Assembly (NCBI RefSeq): GCF_030653815.1
Contig: NZ_JAURYQ010000031.1
Location: 62,001 to 126,000, forward strand
Reading direction: 5' to 3'
Source of the DNA: Rhodoferax sp.
Lineage (GTDB): Bacteria > Pseudomonadota > Gammaproteobacteria > Burkholderiales > Burkholderiaceae_C
DNA length: 64,000 nt
Under the pieces are notes generated by a model. That model saw nothing but the letters and a program-made list of their open reading frames with translations, did not search any database and was not told where the DNA came from. The first letter of the stretch is position 1, and each line of letters begins with the position of its first letter. Below, piece after piece: positions 1 to 8,701 of the stretch. Both the position numbers and the translations under genes were made by a program.

Positions 1-1258
1 GTTCATGCTGCTGATCCTGATGGGTATGCCGGTGGCCTACGCCATGGGCCTGTCGGCGCTGATCGGTGGCTGGTGGATCGACATCCCACCCGATGCCATC
101 ATGATTGCCATCGCCGGTGGCGTGAACAAGTTCTCCTTGTTGGCTATTCCGTTTTTTGTGCTGGCCGGTGCCATCATGGCCGAAGGCGGCATGGCGCGCC
201 GGCTGGTCGCCTTTGCCGAGGTGCTGGTGGGCTTTGTGCGCGGCGGGCTGTCGCTGGTGAACATTCTGGCCTCGACCTTTTTCGGTGCCATTTCAGGTTC
301 GTCGATGGCCGATACCGCCTCGATTGGCTCAGTGCTGATCCCGGAGATGGAGAAAAAAGGCTACCCGCGCGCCTTTGCCACCGCAGTCACCATCGGCGGC
401 TCGGTGCAGGCGATTTTGATTCCGCCCAGCCACAACGCGGTGATTTACTCGCTGGCAGCCGGCGGCTCGGTGTCGATCGCGGCGCTGTTTCTGGCGGGTG
501 TTTTACCCGGCCTGTTGCTCGGACTGACGCTGGCCATCATGTGCCTGTTCATTGCCAAAAAGAAAGACTTCCCAAAAGGTCGAGCCATCCCGATGAAAGA
601 GGCGCTGAAGATTGTGGTCGATGCGCTGTGGGGCTTGATGACCATCTTCATCATCCTGGGTGGCATTTTGAGTGGCGTGTTTACCGCCACCGAGTCTGCC
701 GCCGTGGCCGTGCTCTGGGCGTTTTCGGTCACCATGTTTGTCTACCGCGACTACAAGTGGCGCGAGTTGCCCAAGCTGGTGCACCGCACCGTCAAAACCC
801 TGGCGATCGTGATGATCCTGATCGGTTTTGCCGCCAGCTTTGGCTACATCATGACTTTGATGCAAATTCCGCAGCAGATCACCACCCTGTTTACCAGCGT
901 CTCCAGCGACAAGTATGTGATTTTGCTGATGATCAACGTGCTGCTGTTGGTGCTAGGCACGCTGATGGACATGGCGCCGCTGATTTTGATCATGACGCCA
1001 ATTTTGCTGCCCATCGTCACCACGCTGGGTGTGGATCCGGTGCACTTCGGCATGATCATGATGCTGAACCTGGCGATGGGCCTGATCACGCCACCGGTGG
1101 GGGGGGTGCTGTTTGTCGGTGCGGCGGTGGCCAAACTGCCCATCGAGACGGTGGTGAAGGCCTTGTACCCGTTCTTTATCGCGCTGTTTGCGGTGCTGAT
1201 GGCGGTGACCTACATCCCCGCGATCTCCATGTGGCTGCCCAACCTGCTGCTGAGATGA
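1..1258 (+). CDS. TRAP transporter large permease (DctM family), 5' end outside window
   Basis: This is the large membrane subunit of a tripartite ATP-independent periplasmic transporter, which takes up organic acids using an ion gradient. The frame is open at the window edge and the first visible ATG (base 5) is followed by a hydrophobic segment typical of the middle of TM1, so the true start lies upstream. About 417 residues are visible, near full length for DctM (about 425). Many hydrophobic helices and the DctM-like segments AISGSSMADTASIGS and LNLAMGLITPPVGG are present. The small permease and binding protein would lie upstream, outside the window. Downstream uronate genes suggest that the substrate is a uronic acid or oligouronide; that part is inference. 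Confidence 0.93.
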   Translation, partial: FMLLILMGMPVAYAMGLSALIGGWWIDIPPDAIMIAIAGGVNKFSLLAIPFFVLAGAIMAEGGMARRLVAFAEVLVGFVRGGLSLVNILASTFFGAISGSSMADTASIGSVLIPEMEKKGYPRAFATAVTIGGSVQAILIPPSHNAVIYSLAAGGSVSIAALFLAGVLPGLLLGLTLAIMCLFIAKKKDFPKGRAIPMKEALKIVVDALWGLMTIFIILGGILSGVFTATESAAVAVLWAFSVTMFVYRDYKWRELPKLVHRTVKTLAIVMILIGFAASFGYIMTLMQIPQQITTLFTSVSSDKYVILLMINVLLLVLGTLMDMAPLILIMTPILLPIVTTLGVDPVHFGMIMMLNLAMGLITPPVGGVLFVGAAVAKLPIETVVKALYPFFIALFAVLMAVTYIPAISMWLPNLLLR

Positions 1259-1266
1259 GCGACCGA

Positions 1267-1614
1267 TCAAGCCTGGGCGTCCGGCGGCAGGTAGTCGTCA
1301 CGGCGCGGCGAAAACTGGTCCAGCAGCAGGCTGCCCTGCTCCAGTGCCAGCACGCCATGGGACGTGTGATGCGGCGCAATGAACGCATCACCCGCCCGCA
1401 ACACACGAACCTCACCATCCACAGTGGCTTCAAAAGAGCCGGCCACCACGTAGGCAATCTGGTCGTGCACATCGTGCGCGTGGGGCGTGCCGACCGCGCC
1501 CTTGTCAAACTGCATCAGCACCGACATGAGTTGCGGCGTGTGGCCGATGATCTTGCGCCGCAGGCCGTCGCCCAGTTCGGTCCAAGGGGTGGCAGTGTGT
1601 TCAAAGTAGCGCAT
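1267..1614 (-). CDS. kdgF: Cupin protein, KdgF-like (unsaturated uronate linearisation)
   Basis: A 115-residue single-domain cupin. The metal-binding cupin motif is visible as PHAHDVHDQIAYVVAGSFE, followed by a second motif around GDAFIAPHHTSHG. KdgF family proteins catalyse ring opening of 4,5-unsaturated galacturonate released from pectin or alginate, giving the linear ketouronate used by KduI. The family is only a generic cupin by sequence; the KdgF assignment rests on the neighbours kduI, kduD and kdgK. The ATG at 1614 is preceded by AAAGGTGA on the minus strand. It is divergent from kduI and shares with it the intergenic region carrying a KdgR-like palindrome. The stop lies 8 bases from the TRAP gene stop, so the two genes converge. 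Confidence 0.72.
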   Translation of the reverse strand: MRYFEHTATPWTELGDGLRRKIIGHTPQLMSVLMQFDKGAVGTPHAHDVHDQIAYVVAGSFEATVDGEVRVLRAGDAFIAPHHTSHGVLALEQGSLLLDQFSPRRDDYLPPDAQA

Positions 1615-1711
1615 GGATTCACCTTTTGAGTCTGGAAATGTGGAAATTAGTCACGCGTCTGCAGCTGTGTTTACCGTTTTTTTTGATGCTACTATAGCAG
1701 CAAGAATTTTT

Positions 1712-1730
1712 TTTGAACTGTTGTTTCATT
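1712..1730. promoter_or_regulatory. KdgR-like operator in the kdgF/kduI divergent promoter
   Basis: The sequence TTTGAACTGTTGTTTCATT matches about 14 of 19 positions of the enterobacterial KdgR consensus as remembered (AATGAAACATTGTTTCATT), with the right half essentially perfect. It sits between two divergent uronate genes and close to a gene for an IclR-family regulator, which is the family of KdgR. The match to the consensus was made by eye and from memory. Confidence 0.5.
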
Positions 1731-1797
1731 AACTAGAAGTCGGCATTCCAAACCGCATGCCCTTACTTTTTGACGATCAACGAACCCTGGAGTCATC

Positions 1798-2634
1798 ATG
1801 GAAATTCGTCAACCCATCCATAGCGAGCACATGCGCAGCCTCGACACCGAGGGCTTGCGCCGGCATTTTCTGGTGCAGGACCTGTTCCAGAGCGATCAGG
1901 TCACGCTGACCTACAGTCAGATTGACCGCATCATCGTGGGCGGCATCATGCCAGTCGCAGGCGGCGTGTCGTTCTCGGCCGACCTCGGGCGCCACACCGG
2001 CACCGACTTCTTTTTACAGCGGCGCGAACTCGGCCTGATCAACATTGGCGGCGCCGCCCGCGTGGTGGTGGATGGCGAGACCTTTGAGATTGACGCGCGC
2101 GAAGCGCTCTACATTGGCCAGGGTGCACGGGCGCTGGAGTTTTTCAGCGTCAACGCCGGGCAGCCCGCCAAGCTGTACTTCAACTGCGCGCCCGCGCACA
2201 CCGCCTACCCGCATCGCAAGGTCACGCTGGCGCAGGCCTCGCCGGAAACCCTGGGTTCACCCGCCACCAGCAACCGGCGCACCATTTACAAGTTCTTGGT
2301 GCCCGATGTGCTGCCGACCTGTCAGCTGTCGATGGGCATGACGCAACTGGAGCCCGGCAACGTCTGGAACACCATGCCCTGCCACACCCATGACCGCCGG
2401 ATGGAGGTCTATTTTTACTTTGACATGAGCCCCGATGCCACCGTGTTCCACATGATGGGTGAACCAACCCAGACGCGGCACATCGTGGTGCGCAACGAGC
2501 AGGCGGTCATCAACCCGAGCTGGTCCATCCACAGTGGTGTGGGCACCCAGGCCTATACCTTCATCTGGGGCATGGTCGGCGAGAACCAGGTGTTCAAGGA
2601 CATGGACCATGTGCCCATGACCACCTTGCGCTGA
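1798..2634 (+). CDS. kduI: 5-dehydro-4-deoxy-D-glucuronate isomerase
   Basis: KduI isomerises 5-keto-4-deoxyuronate to 2,5-diketo-3-deoxygluconate (DKII) in pectin and hexuronate breakdown; it is a cytoplasmic zinc cupin. The 278-residue length equals that of characterised KduI. Family hallmarks are visible: [21 protein letters not shown] at the start, the zinc-ligand region [17 protein letters not shown], and the C-terminal [25 protein letters not shown]-like sequence (CCTGGAGTCATC) precedes the ATG. kduD follows after 18 bases, so the two are probably cotranscribed. Confidence 0.97.
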   Translation: MEIRQPIHSEHMRSLDTEGLRRHFLVQDLFQSDQVTLTYSQIDRIIVGGIMPVAGGVSFSADLGRHTGTDFFLQRRELGLINIGGAARVVVDGETFEIDAREALYIGQGARALEFFSVNAGQPAKLYFNCAPAHTAYPHRKVTLAQASPETLGSPATSNRRTIYKFLVPDVLPTCQLSMGMTQLEPGNVWNTMPCHTHDRRMEVYFYFDMSPDATVFHMMGEPTQTRHIVVRNEQAVINPSWSIHSGVGTQAYTFIWGMVGENQVFKDMDHVPMTTLR

Positions 2635-2652
2635 GCATTTGAGGCACGCAGC

Positions 2653-3414
2653 ATGGCACTTGACAACTTTCAACTTGAGGGGCGCACCGCCATCGTCACC
2701 GGCTGCAACAAGGGGCTGGGCCAAGGCATGGCCATCGCCCTGGCGCAGGCCGGGGCCGACATCGTGGGCATCAACAGCAGCGCGCCGAACCAGACGCGCA
2801 CCGTTGTCGAATCCATGGGGCGACGCTTTCTGGACCTGCGCGCCAACCTGGCAGAAACCAGTGGTCTGAACGCGCTGGTCGAACAATCTTTGGCGCTCAC
2901 CGGCAGGATCGACATTCTGGTCAACAACGCGGGCACCATCCGCCGCACCGACGCCATTGATTTCAGTGAGAAGGACTGGGACGACGTGATCAACCTGAAC
3001 CTGAAAAACGTGTTCTTCCTGAGCCAGGCGGTGGCGCGGCAATACATCGCCCAAGGGGGTGGTGGCAAGATCATCAACATCGCCTCCATGTTGTCGTTTC
3101 AGGGTGGCATACGGGTGCCGTCGTACACGGCGTCAAAAAGCGGCATCCTCGGCATCACCCGTGCGCTGGCCAACGAGTGGGCCACGCGCGGCATCAATGT
3201 CAACGCGATTGCGCCCGGCTACATGGCCACCGACAACACCGCGGCCCTGCAGGCCGACGCCGACCGCAACGCTGCGATTCTGGCGCGCATTCCAGCCAAC
3301 CGCTGGGGTGTACCCGACGACATGGCAGGTCCCGTGGTGTTTCTCGCATCTTCAGCCTCCAACTACGTCCACGGTCACACTCTGGCCGTGGACGGTGGCT
3401 GGTTGGCGCGCTAG
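2653..3414 (+). CDS. kduD: 2-dehydro-3-deoxy-D-gluconate 5-dehydrogenase (short-chain dehydrogenase)
   Basis: KduD reduces 2,5-diketo-3-deoxygluconate to 2-keto-3-deoxygluconate (KDG), the substrate of KdgK. The protein is 253 residues, the usual size. SDR features are visible: the cofactor loop TGCNKGLGQGMA, the NNAG motif, and the active-site YTASK with the upstream serine in IASMLS. It sits directly between kduI and the IclR regulator. Plain SDRs can be misassigned, but the length, the KduD-like start (FQLEGRTAIVTG) and the position after kduI make the call firm. Confidence 0.95.
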   Translation: MALDNFQLEGRTAIVTGCNKGLGQGMAIALAQAGADIVGINSSAPNQTRTVVESMGRRFLDLRANLAETSGLNALVEQSLALTGRIDILVNNAGTIRRTDAIDFSEKDWDDVINLNLKNVFFLSQAVARQYIAQGGGGKIINIASMLSFQGGIRVPSYTASKSGILGITRALANEWATRGINVNAIAPGYMATDNTAALQADADRNAAILARIPANRWGVPDDMAGPVVFLASSASNYVHGHTLAVDGGWLAR

Positions 3415-3444
3415 CCTGTTTTCAGGGATTGAGGGAATAAGAAA

Positions 3445-4245
3445 ATGGATGATGACTCTTTAGCCGGCAAACAACCCGAATCGGTTGCCGCTGTTTTAAA
3501 AACCTTTGGCTTGTTGCAAGCCTTGGCCGATCGCAGCGAGTCCGGCATTTCGGACCTGTCGATGCGCCTGGCCATGCCCAAGGCCACGGTCTACCGCTTC
3601 CTGCAAACCATGATCACGCTTGGTTATGTGCGACAGGAGGCCGACAGTGAGCGCTACGCCCTGACCATGAAGGTCTACGAGTTGGGCACCAAGGCCTTGC
3701 AATACCCGGAACTGGTGGACCTGGCCAAAAACCACATGCAAGCGCTGGCCGACAAAACCGGCGAAACCGTGCACCTGGGTACCCTGATCGACAGTGAAAT
3801 CATTTACCTGCACAAGGTCGACTCCAGCCATGCCCTGGGGATGTATTCCCGGGTTGGGCGCCGCGCCCCCTTGCATTGCACCGCCATTGGCAAGGTGCTG
3901 ATGGCGTGGGAGAACCCTGAGCGCCGTGACCACGTTTTGCAGGGAGCCGAGTTCAAACGATTTCGCGACACCACCATTGTCGACCGGCAGGCCTACGAAC
4001 AAGAACTGCGGCTGGTGAAGGCGCAAGGTTTTGGCGAAGACCGAGAAGAGTTTGAAGACCACGTGCGCTGTGTGGGGGTACCGATTTTTGACCGGCTCAA
4101 TCGCCCGGTGGCCGGCATGAGCATTTCTTTCCCGATCTTTCGCTATGACCCGGCGCGGGCCCAGGAAGTGATCGCCATGTTGCGCGACGCCAGCCGCGAC
4201 ATTTCGGCGCGCCTGGGTTGTACCCAATTTCCGCTGGATGCGTGA
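3445..4245 (+). CDS. kdgR: IclR-family transcriptional regulator, KdgR-like
   Basis: A 266-residue IclR-type regulator with an N-terminal winged helix (SGISDLSMRLAMPKATVYRFLQTM) and a C-terminal ligand-binding domain containing LHCTAIGKVLMAW and GEDREEFEDHVRCVGVPIFD, both typical of the family. KdgR is an IclR repressor released by KDG. Its place between kduD and kdgK, plus the palindrome upstream of kduI, suggests that it controls this cluster. The IclR family is certain; the specific KdgR role is inferred from context. It starts 30 bases after kduD and is probably in the same transcript, implying autoregulation. Confidence 0.85.
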   Translation: MDDDSLAGKQPESVAAVLKTFGLLQALADRSESGISDLSMRLAMPKATVYRFLQTMITLGYVRQEADSERYALTMKVYELGTKALQYPELVDLAKNHMQALADKTGETVHLGTLIDSEIIYLHKVDSSHALGMYSRVGRRAPLHCTAIGKVLMAWENPERRDHVLQGAEFKRFRDTTIVDRQAYEQELRLVKAQGFGEDREEFEDHVRCVGVPIFDRLNRPVAGMSISFPIFRYDPARAQEVIAMLRDASRDISARLGCTQFPLDA

Positions 4246-4280
4246 TCGCCCGTGTTGATCCCTTGTGTGTCAAAAGTTGA

Positions 4281-5219
4281 ATGACTGTGAACAATCCAAT
4301 CAAAGTCGCGTTTTTTGGTGAATGCATGCTGGAACTCAATGGCACCGCCTTTGGTGCCATGCAGCAAAGTTACGGCGGTGACACCTTCAATACCGCGGTG
4401 TACCTGTCGCGCTGCGGTGGTGGCAACATCAAGCCGTGGTACGCGACCGCCCTGGGGGACGACCCCCTGAGCCTGGAACTGGAACGCCGTTGGGAGCAGG
4501 ACGGACTGGCGCTGGACCTGATACGCCACATCCCCGGTCGCATGCCAGGCCTGTACCAGATCCAGGTCGACGCTCAGGGAGAGCGCCGATTCAGCTTCTG
4601 GCGCGACAACAGCGCCGTAAAGGCCTATTTTGAGGTCGCAGAAACCCCGCTGGAGGCGCGCATCGCCGAATGGGACGCGTTTTACTTCTCGGGCATCAGT
4701 TTGGCCATCTTGCCGGCTGACGGACGCATTCGGCTTTTGGCCTTTGCCCAGGCCTTGCGAAAGCGTGGTGCCTCGGTGGTGTTTGACAACAACTACCGAC
4801 CCAGCCTGTGGCCCGACATTGCGGTGGCGCGCGACTGTTTCAGCCGGGCTTTTGCGGTGGCGGACACGGCCCTGATCACCGCTGACGACCATCAGGCGCT
4901 GTTTGGCTTTGCCTCACTGGAACTTGCCGTGGCTGCCGCGCAGGCACTGGAGGTGCCCGAGGTGGTCATCAAACGTGGTGCCGCGCCGACCCTGGTGCGC
5001 TCGGGCAATGGCCCTTGGCACAGTGTGCCCACCCAGGATATGGCGAACGTGGTGGATACCACGGCCGCAGGGGACTCGTTTGCCGCGGGCTACCTGAGCC
5101 GACGACTGCGCGGCACGCCGCCAGAGGAAGCGGCGCAATTCGGCAACCGCCTGGCGGCCCGTGTCATAGGGCACCGTGGCGCCATCATCCCGCTGGACGC
5201 CATGAAAGACTTGTTATGA
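4281..5219 (+). CDS. kdgK: 2-dehydro-3-deoxygluconokinase
   Basis: KdgK phosphorylates KDG to KDPG with ATP, feeding the Entner-Doudoroff aldolase. It is a 312-residue PfkB/ribokinase-type sugar kinase. The N-terminal sugar-site region VAFFGECMLEL...YGGDTFNTAVYL and the C-terminal catalytic and anion-hole motif VVDTTAAGDSFAAGYL are visible, with the general base Asp in GDS. The stop overlaps the start of the next gene (ATGA), indicating translational coupling. No KDPG aldolase is visible in the window. Confidence 0.93.
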   Translation: MTVNNPIKVAFFGECMLELNGTAFGAMQQSYGGDTFNTAVYLSRCGGGNIKPWYATALGDDPLSLELERRWEQDGLALDLIRHIPGRMPGLYQIQVDAQGERRFSFWRDNSAVKAYFEVAETPLEARIAEWDAFYFSGISLAILPADGRIRLLAFAQALRKRGASVVFDNNYRPSLWPDIAVARDCFSRAFAVADTALITADDHQALFGFASLELAVAAAQALEVPEVVIKRGAAPTLVRSGNGPWHSVPTQDMANVVDTTAAGDSFAAGYLSRRLRGTPPEEAAQFGNRLAARVIGHRGAIIPLDAMKDLL

Positions 5220-6319
5220 CGACTGTGGCAGACGCAACTGACATTTTTTCGGACCGTTTGCGGCTGGCCGTGATCGGGGCCGGGCTGGGCTCCGGCCCGC
5301 ACTTCAAAAGCCTGCTCGATCTCAACCATGAGGCGGAGGTGGGGTGGGTGCATGCGCGCGACGCCGCGCGACTGGCTGCGGCGCGGGTGCCCCACGGCGC
5401 CACCAAGACCACCCGGCTGGAGGACATTCTGGAAGACCCCAGGGTCCAGGCCGTGCTGGTGCTGACGCCGCCGAACACCCACCTCGCCCTGGTTCAACGG
5501 CTGGCGCACGCCGGCAAACATGTGCTGGTGGAGAAGCCGCTTGAGATCGATCTGGCACGTGCCCAAAGCCTGGTCCAGGTGTGCGAGAAACAAGGTGTGA
5601 AGCTGGCTGTGATGCTACAGCACCGCTTGCGCCCGGCGGCCCTTCGTTTGCGCGCCTTGCTCAACGCTGGTGACTTGGGGCAATTGGTCAGCGCCTCGGC
5701 CAGCGTGCGCTGGTGGCGACCCCAAAGTTATTACGACGAGCCTGGGCGCGGCACCCTGGCCCGCGACGGCGGTGGTGTGCTGATGACTCAGGCCATCCAC
5801 ACCCTGGACCTGCTGCTCAGTTACACCGGCTTGCCCACACGGGTCATGGGCCTGGCCAGCACCAGCCCGGTGCACAGCATGGAGGGCGAAGACTGCGCCT
5901 GCGCCCTGTTGCACTACGCCAACGGCGCCATGGCCACCGTCCAAGCCACCACGGCCGCCTACCCCGGTTTTCCCGAGCGCATCGAGCTCAACGGCACGCT
6001 GGGCAGCGCCAGCCTGGAGGCCGGGGTGCTGCAAGCGGCGTTCATGAATGGGCAAACCCTGTCGATTGGAAGTCAGCAAGACAGCGGTGGCGGCGCCGAC
6101 CCGATGGCTTTTGACCATGCCGCGCACCGCACTATCTTGCAAGATTTCATCGGAGCCGTGCGCCAGGGCCGGGAGCCTGCCGTGAGCGGACGTTCGGCGC
6201 TGGCGGCGCAGCAGGTCATCGAGGCCATCATGACTTCCGCACAATCAGGTCGCCCGGTCGACCTTGGTCAAACTAGCGCCGCTCCTGCAAGGTCTGCATG
6301 TGCGCCAGGATGTCGCTGA
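5216..6319 (+). CDS. Gfo/Idh/MocA family NAD(P)-dependent oxidoreductase
   Basis: A 367-residue oxidoreductase with an N-terminal Rossmann fold (LRLAVIGAGLGSGPHFKSLL), the EKP motif (HVLVEKPLEIDLA) that marks the Gfo/Idh/MocA family, and the substrate-domain segment GGGVLMTQAIHTLDLL. The ATG at 5216 overlaps the kdgK stop (ATGA); the longer ORF in the track simply reads back through kdgK. The substrate is unknown. Membership of a uronate operon suggests a sugar acid or a related polyol. The 3' end overlaps the convergent cytochrome gene by 47 bases, which is unusual and may mean the last residues are not conserved. Confidence 0.88.
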   Translation: MTTVADATDIFSDRLRLAVIGAGLGSGPHFKSLLDLNHEAEVGWVHARDAARLAAARVPHGATKTTRLEDILEDPRVQAVLVLTPPNTHLALVQRLAHAGKHVLVEKPLEIDLARAQSLVQVCEKQGVKLAVMLQHRLRPAALRLRALLNAGDLGQLVSASASVRWWRPQSYYDEPGRGTLARDGGGVLMTQAIHTLDLLLSYTGLPTRVMGLASTSPVHSMEGEDCACALLHYANGAMATVQATTAAYPGFPERIELNGTLGSASLEAGVLQAAFMNGQTLSIGSQQDSGGGADPMAFDHAAHRTILQDFIGAVRQGREPAVSGRSALAAQQVIEAIMTSAQSGRPVDLGQTSAAPARSACAPGCR

Positions 6320-7574
6320 TCACTTTCGGGTCGATTTCCCGCAGCGCCGGCATGGTGTCGTCTGGATGACCATTCAGCATGTTATGCAGGCTGTGCCAGG
6401 GGTCCTCACGGGTGACGCGACCCACATGGCGCTTGGCAACGAATGCACCTTCCAGGCCGTGACAACCGGCACACATGGTGCGATAGTGTGCCGCACCCCG
6501 GGCGGCGTCACCGCGCGAAAGACCGGTGCGGCCATCGATCAGGGCGTCCATGTCAATTTGCCCATAACTCACAAAATTCGCCAGGTCTTGCAAATCGCGG
6601 TGCTTCAGAACGGCGCCATAAAGGTGGCTTCTGCTGTTTAACGTGGCGATGATTTTGTCTGGCTCAACACCGACCAGGGCACGAACCCCCTTGATCCCCG
6701 TGGCATGCTTGCCACGGGCATATTGCCCCTGATGGCCCTTGTAATCCCAGCCGTGGCACTCCTTGCAGCGCCAGGTCTCAGACGCAGCATTGGCGTAGTA
6801 AGCCGTGGGCGGATAGGCGGGATGCGGCAAGGCCTGACGCTGACCACCGGTGTGCACCTGCCAGTCATCGTATAGACGCCCACCATTGGCGATGGAAGCC
6901 GCCAGATTGATACTCGGCAGAGTCTGCAGATAAGCCAGCATTTTTGCCACCGTTTCTTCGCCCAGGGTGCGCAGGGCCGGCATGTTGCCGCCCGGGTGGC
7001 CGTTCAGGGCAACGTGCAGGACTTCTTGGGGCCGTTGCCGGGCAGAATCGCCCAGCGGGGGAACCTGACGCAGCAGAGCACCATCGAGCCCATGACAATT
7101 GGCACAAACTGTGGCGTACACCTTGTCAGACGTGGCCTGCCCCGGCTTGCTCCGCAGCGCCAGCGCCTGTAATTTGCGCATGTCGGTCTGACCGCTCGCT
7201 ACAAAGTTACCAAGATCAAGCCGGTCAAGCTCGCTCAGGAGTTCGCCATAACCGTGATTGGCGTCCTTGAGCAAGGCGGCAATGACCAGCGGATCGGTCT
7301 TTTCCCGGCTGCTGATGCCCTTGACACCCTCCGCACCCTGATAGTCCCAACCGTGGCATGTGACGCAGCGCCAGCTGTCAGCCGGGGCGATGGGCGCTTG
7401 CTTCGACTTGAATGCCGGATTCGGGTGATTGGGCGCGCGCCCCTTGGCTTCGAGGCTCCAGTTGTCGTACAAACGCCCACCGCGCACCACCGACGCCGAA
7501 TCACTGGCGCATGCCAAGGGCGCTGCAAAAATTGCCAGCAAGGCCACCAAGGTGGTCAGCGTACTTTGAACCAT
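6273..7574 (-). CDS. Tetraheme c-type cytochrome with internal duplication
   Basis: A 433-residue periplasmic protein with a signal peptide (MVQSTLTTLVALLAIFAAPLACA). Four heme-binding motifs are visible: CVTCH, CANCH, CKECH and CAGCH. The first two and last two lie in two homologous halves: each half begins GGRLYD(N/D)W, then W(R)C..CHGWDY(Q/K)G, then NFV(A/S)(S/Y)GQ(T/I)DM, C(A)xCHGL(D/E)GA and LNGHP(G/D)(G/D)(N/T)MPALR. This indicates duplication of a diheme unit. A good ribosome site (AAGGAGAG) precedes the ATG. Upstream is a TTGAC-N4-GTCAA palindrome. The function is electron transfer; the partner is unknown. Confidence 0.9.
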   Translation of the reverse strand: MVQSTLTTLVALLAIFAAPLACASDSASVVRGGRLYDNWSLEAKGRAPNHPNPAFKSKQAPIAPADSWRCVTCHGWDYQGAEGVKGISSREKTDPLVIAALLKDANHGYGELLSELDRLDLGNFVASGQTDMRKLQALALRSKPGQATSDKVYATVCANCHGLDGALLRQVPPLGDSARQRPQEVLHVALNGHPGGNMPALRTLGEETVAKMLAYLQTLPSINLAASIANGGRLYDDWQVHTGGQRQALPHPAYPPTAYYANAASETWRCKECHGWDYKGHQGQYARGKHATGIKGVRALVGVEPDKIIATLNSRSHLYGAVLKHRDLQDLANFVSYGQIDMDALIDGRTGLSRGDAARGAAHYRTMCAGCHGLEGAFVAKRHVGRVTREDPWHSLHNMLNGHPDDTMPALREIDPKVISDILAHMQTLQERR

Positions 7575-7659
7575 TTGAACTCTCCTTGCGGGGGACTCAA
7601 CCCCTGAAAAGACATTCTATGGTTAGCTTAAGTTTTTTAATTTTCGAACTGGCAACTTA

Positions 7660-7673
7660 TTGACAAATGTCAA
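7660..7673. promoter_or_regulatory. FNR/DNR-type palindrome upstream of the tetraheme cytochrome
   Basis: TTGACAAATGTCAA is a perfect inverted repeat of TTGAC around a 4-base spacer, the architecture bound by Crp/Fnr-superfamily regulators of the FNR, DNR or NNR type. Its nearest edge is about 86 bases upstream of the cytochrome start on the minus strand, consistent with activation from around -40. The exact regulator cannot be read from the sequence. Confidence 0.55.
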
Positions 7674-7684
7674 ACCTGGCCAAC

Positions 7685-8689
7685 TTAGCGCGGCGCCGTC
7701 CCACGCAACTTGTCGATCAGACCGTTGAGTTCGTCGAGCGAGCCAAACTGGATGCTGAGTTCACCCATTTCTTCGATGCGTCCGGCGCGCTTGACACGCT
7801 TTTTCACCCGCACCTCCACCTCGGCCATCAGCAGGTCCGACAGCTCTTCCTCGACCCGCTTCAAGTCGCGCGACTTGTGTTTTTTGGGCTTGGAGGCCAC
7901 CAGAGAAAACTCTGCGCTGATCTTTTTGACCAGACTTTCGGCCTCACGCACCGACATTTTTTTGGCGGCAATCTGGTTGGCCGCAGTGATCTGGGTGGCC
8001 TTGTCCAGCGACAAGAGCGACCGGGCGTGACCCATGTCGATGTCACCCGCCATCAACATGGTTTGTACCGGCTCCGCCAAATTCAACAGGCGCAGCAGGT
8101 TGCTGGTGGCGCTGCGCGAGCGGCCCACGGCCTGCGCGGCGGTCTCGTGCGTCAGACCGAACTCCTTGATCAGGCGTTGCACGCCCTGCGCTTCTTCGAG
8201 CGGGTTGAGGTCTTCACGCTGGATGTTCTCGATCAGCGCCATGGCCGCGGCCGACTCGTTGGGGACGTCGCGTACCAGCACCGGAACACTTTCGAGACCC
8301 GCCAGTTTGGCAGCCCGAAACCGCCTTTCACCCGCAATGATTTCGTACACCGGGCGCACCATGCCACCGCCACTGGTGCCGCCAGTAAAGTCTGGCGACT
8401 GCTGGCTGCGCTTGAGTTCGGCGTCGGCATCGCTCAGGCGGCGCACCAGGATCGGTTGCATGATGCCTTGCGCCTTGATGGATTCGGCCAGCTCATAAAG
8501 TGCGCCCTCATCCATGCGCGTGCGCGGCTGGTATTGACCAGGTACCAAATCGGACAACAACAAGGTGGCAGGCAGACCGCTGTTGGCAGCCGAGGCCGCA
8601 GCGCTGTCAGGCGCCAGCGACTCAGCGACCGTGGGGCCCAACAAGGCTTCCAGACCGCGACCCAGGCCTTTGAGTTTTTTTGTGACCAT
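7685..8689 (-). CDS. parB: Chromosome partitioning protein ParB
   Basis: ParB binds parS sites, spreads as a CTP-dependent clamp and, with ParA, segregates the origin region. The protein is 334 residues. The ParB/Spo0J core is clear: LVPGQYQPRTRMDEGALYELAESI, the CTP-binding GERRFRAAKLAG box, the conserved IENIQREDLNPLEEA, the HTH (LTHETAAQAVGRSRSATSNLLRLL) and a basic C-terminal dimerisation region. It begins with the typical MVTKKLKGLGRGLEALLG. It lies in the order parA, hydrolase, parB on the minus strand. parS sites are present nearby. Confidence 0.97.
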   Translation of the reverse strand: MVTKKLKGLGRGLEALLGPTVAESLAPDSAAASAANSGLPATLLLSDLVPGQYQPRTRMDEGALYELAESIKAQGIMQPILVRRLSDADAELKRSQQSPDFTGGTSGGGMVRPVYEIIAGERRFRAAKLAGLESVPVLVRDVPNESAAAMALIENIQREDLNPLEEAQGVQRLIKEFGLTHETAAQAVGRSRSATSNLLRLLNLAEPVQTMLMAGDIDMGHARSLLSLDKATQITAANQIAAKKMSVREAESLVKKISAEFSLVASKPKKHKSRDLKRVEEELSDLLMAEVEVRVKKRVKRAGRIEEMGELSIQFGSLDELNGLIDKLRGTAPR

Positions 8690-8701
8690 GACAAGCCCTT
8701 T

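Noticed and set aside
73-1629. 518-codon plus-strand ORF overlapping the TRAP permease
   Set aside because: Wrong frame over the permease and crossing the cupin gene; composition is Arg/His/Gly-rich and no domain is seen.
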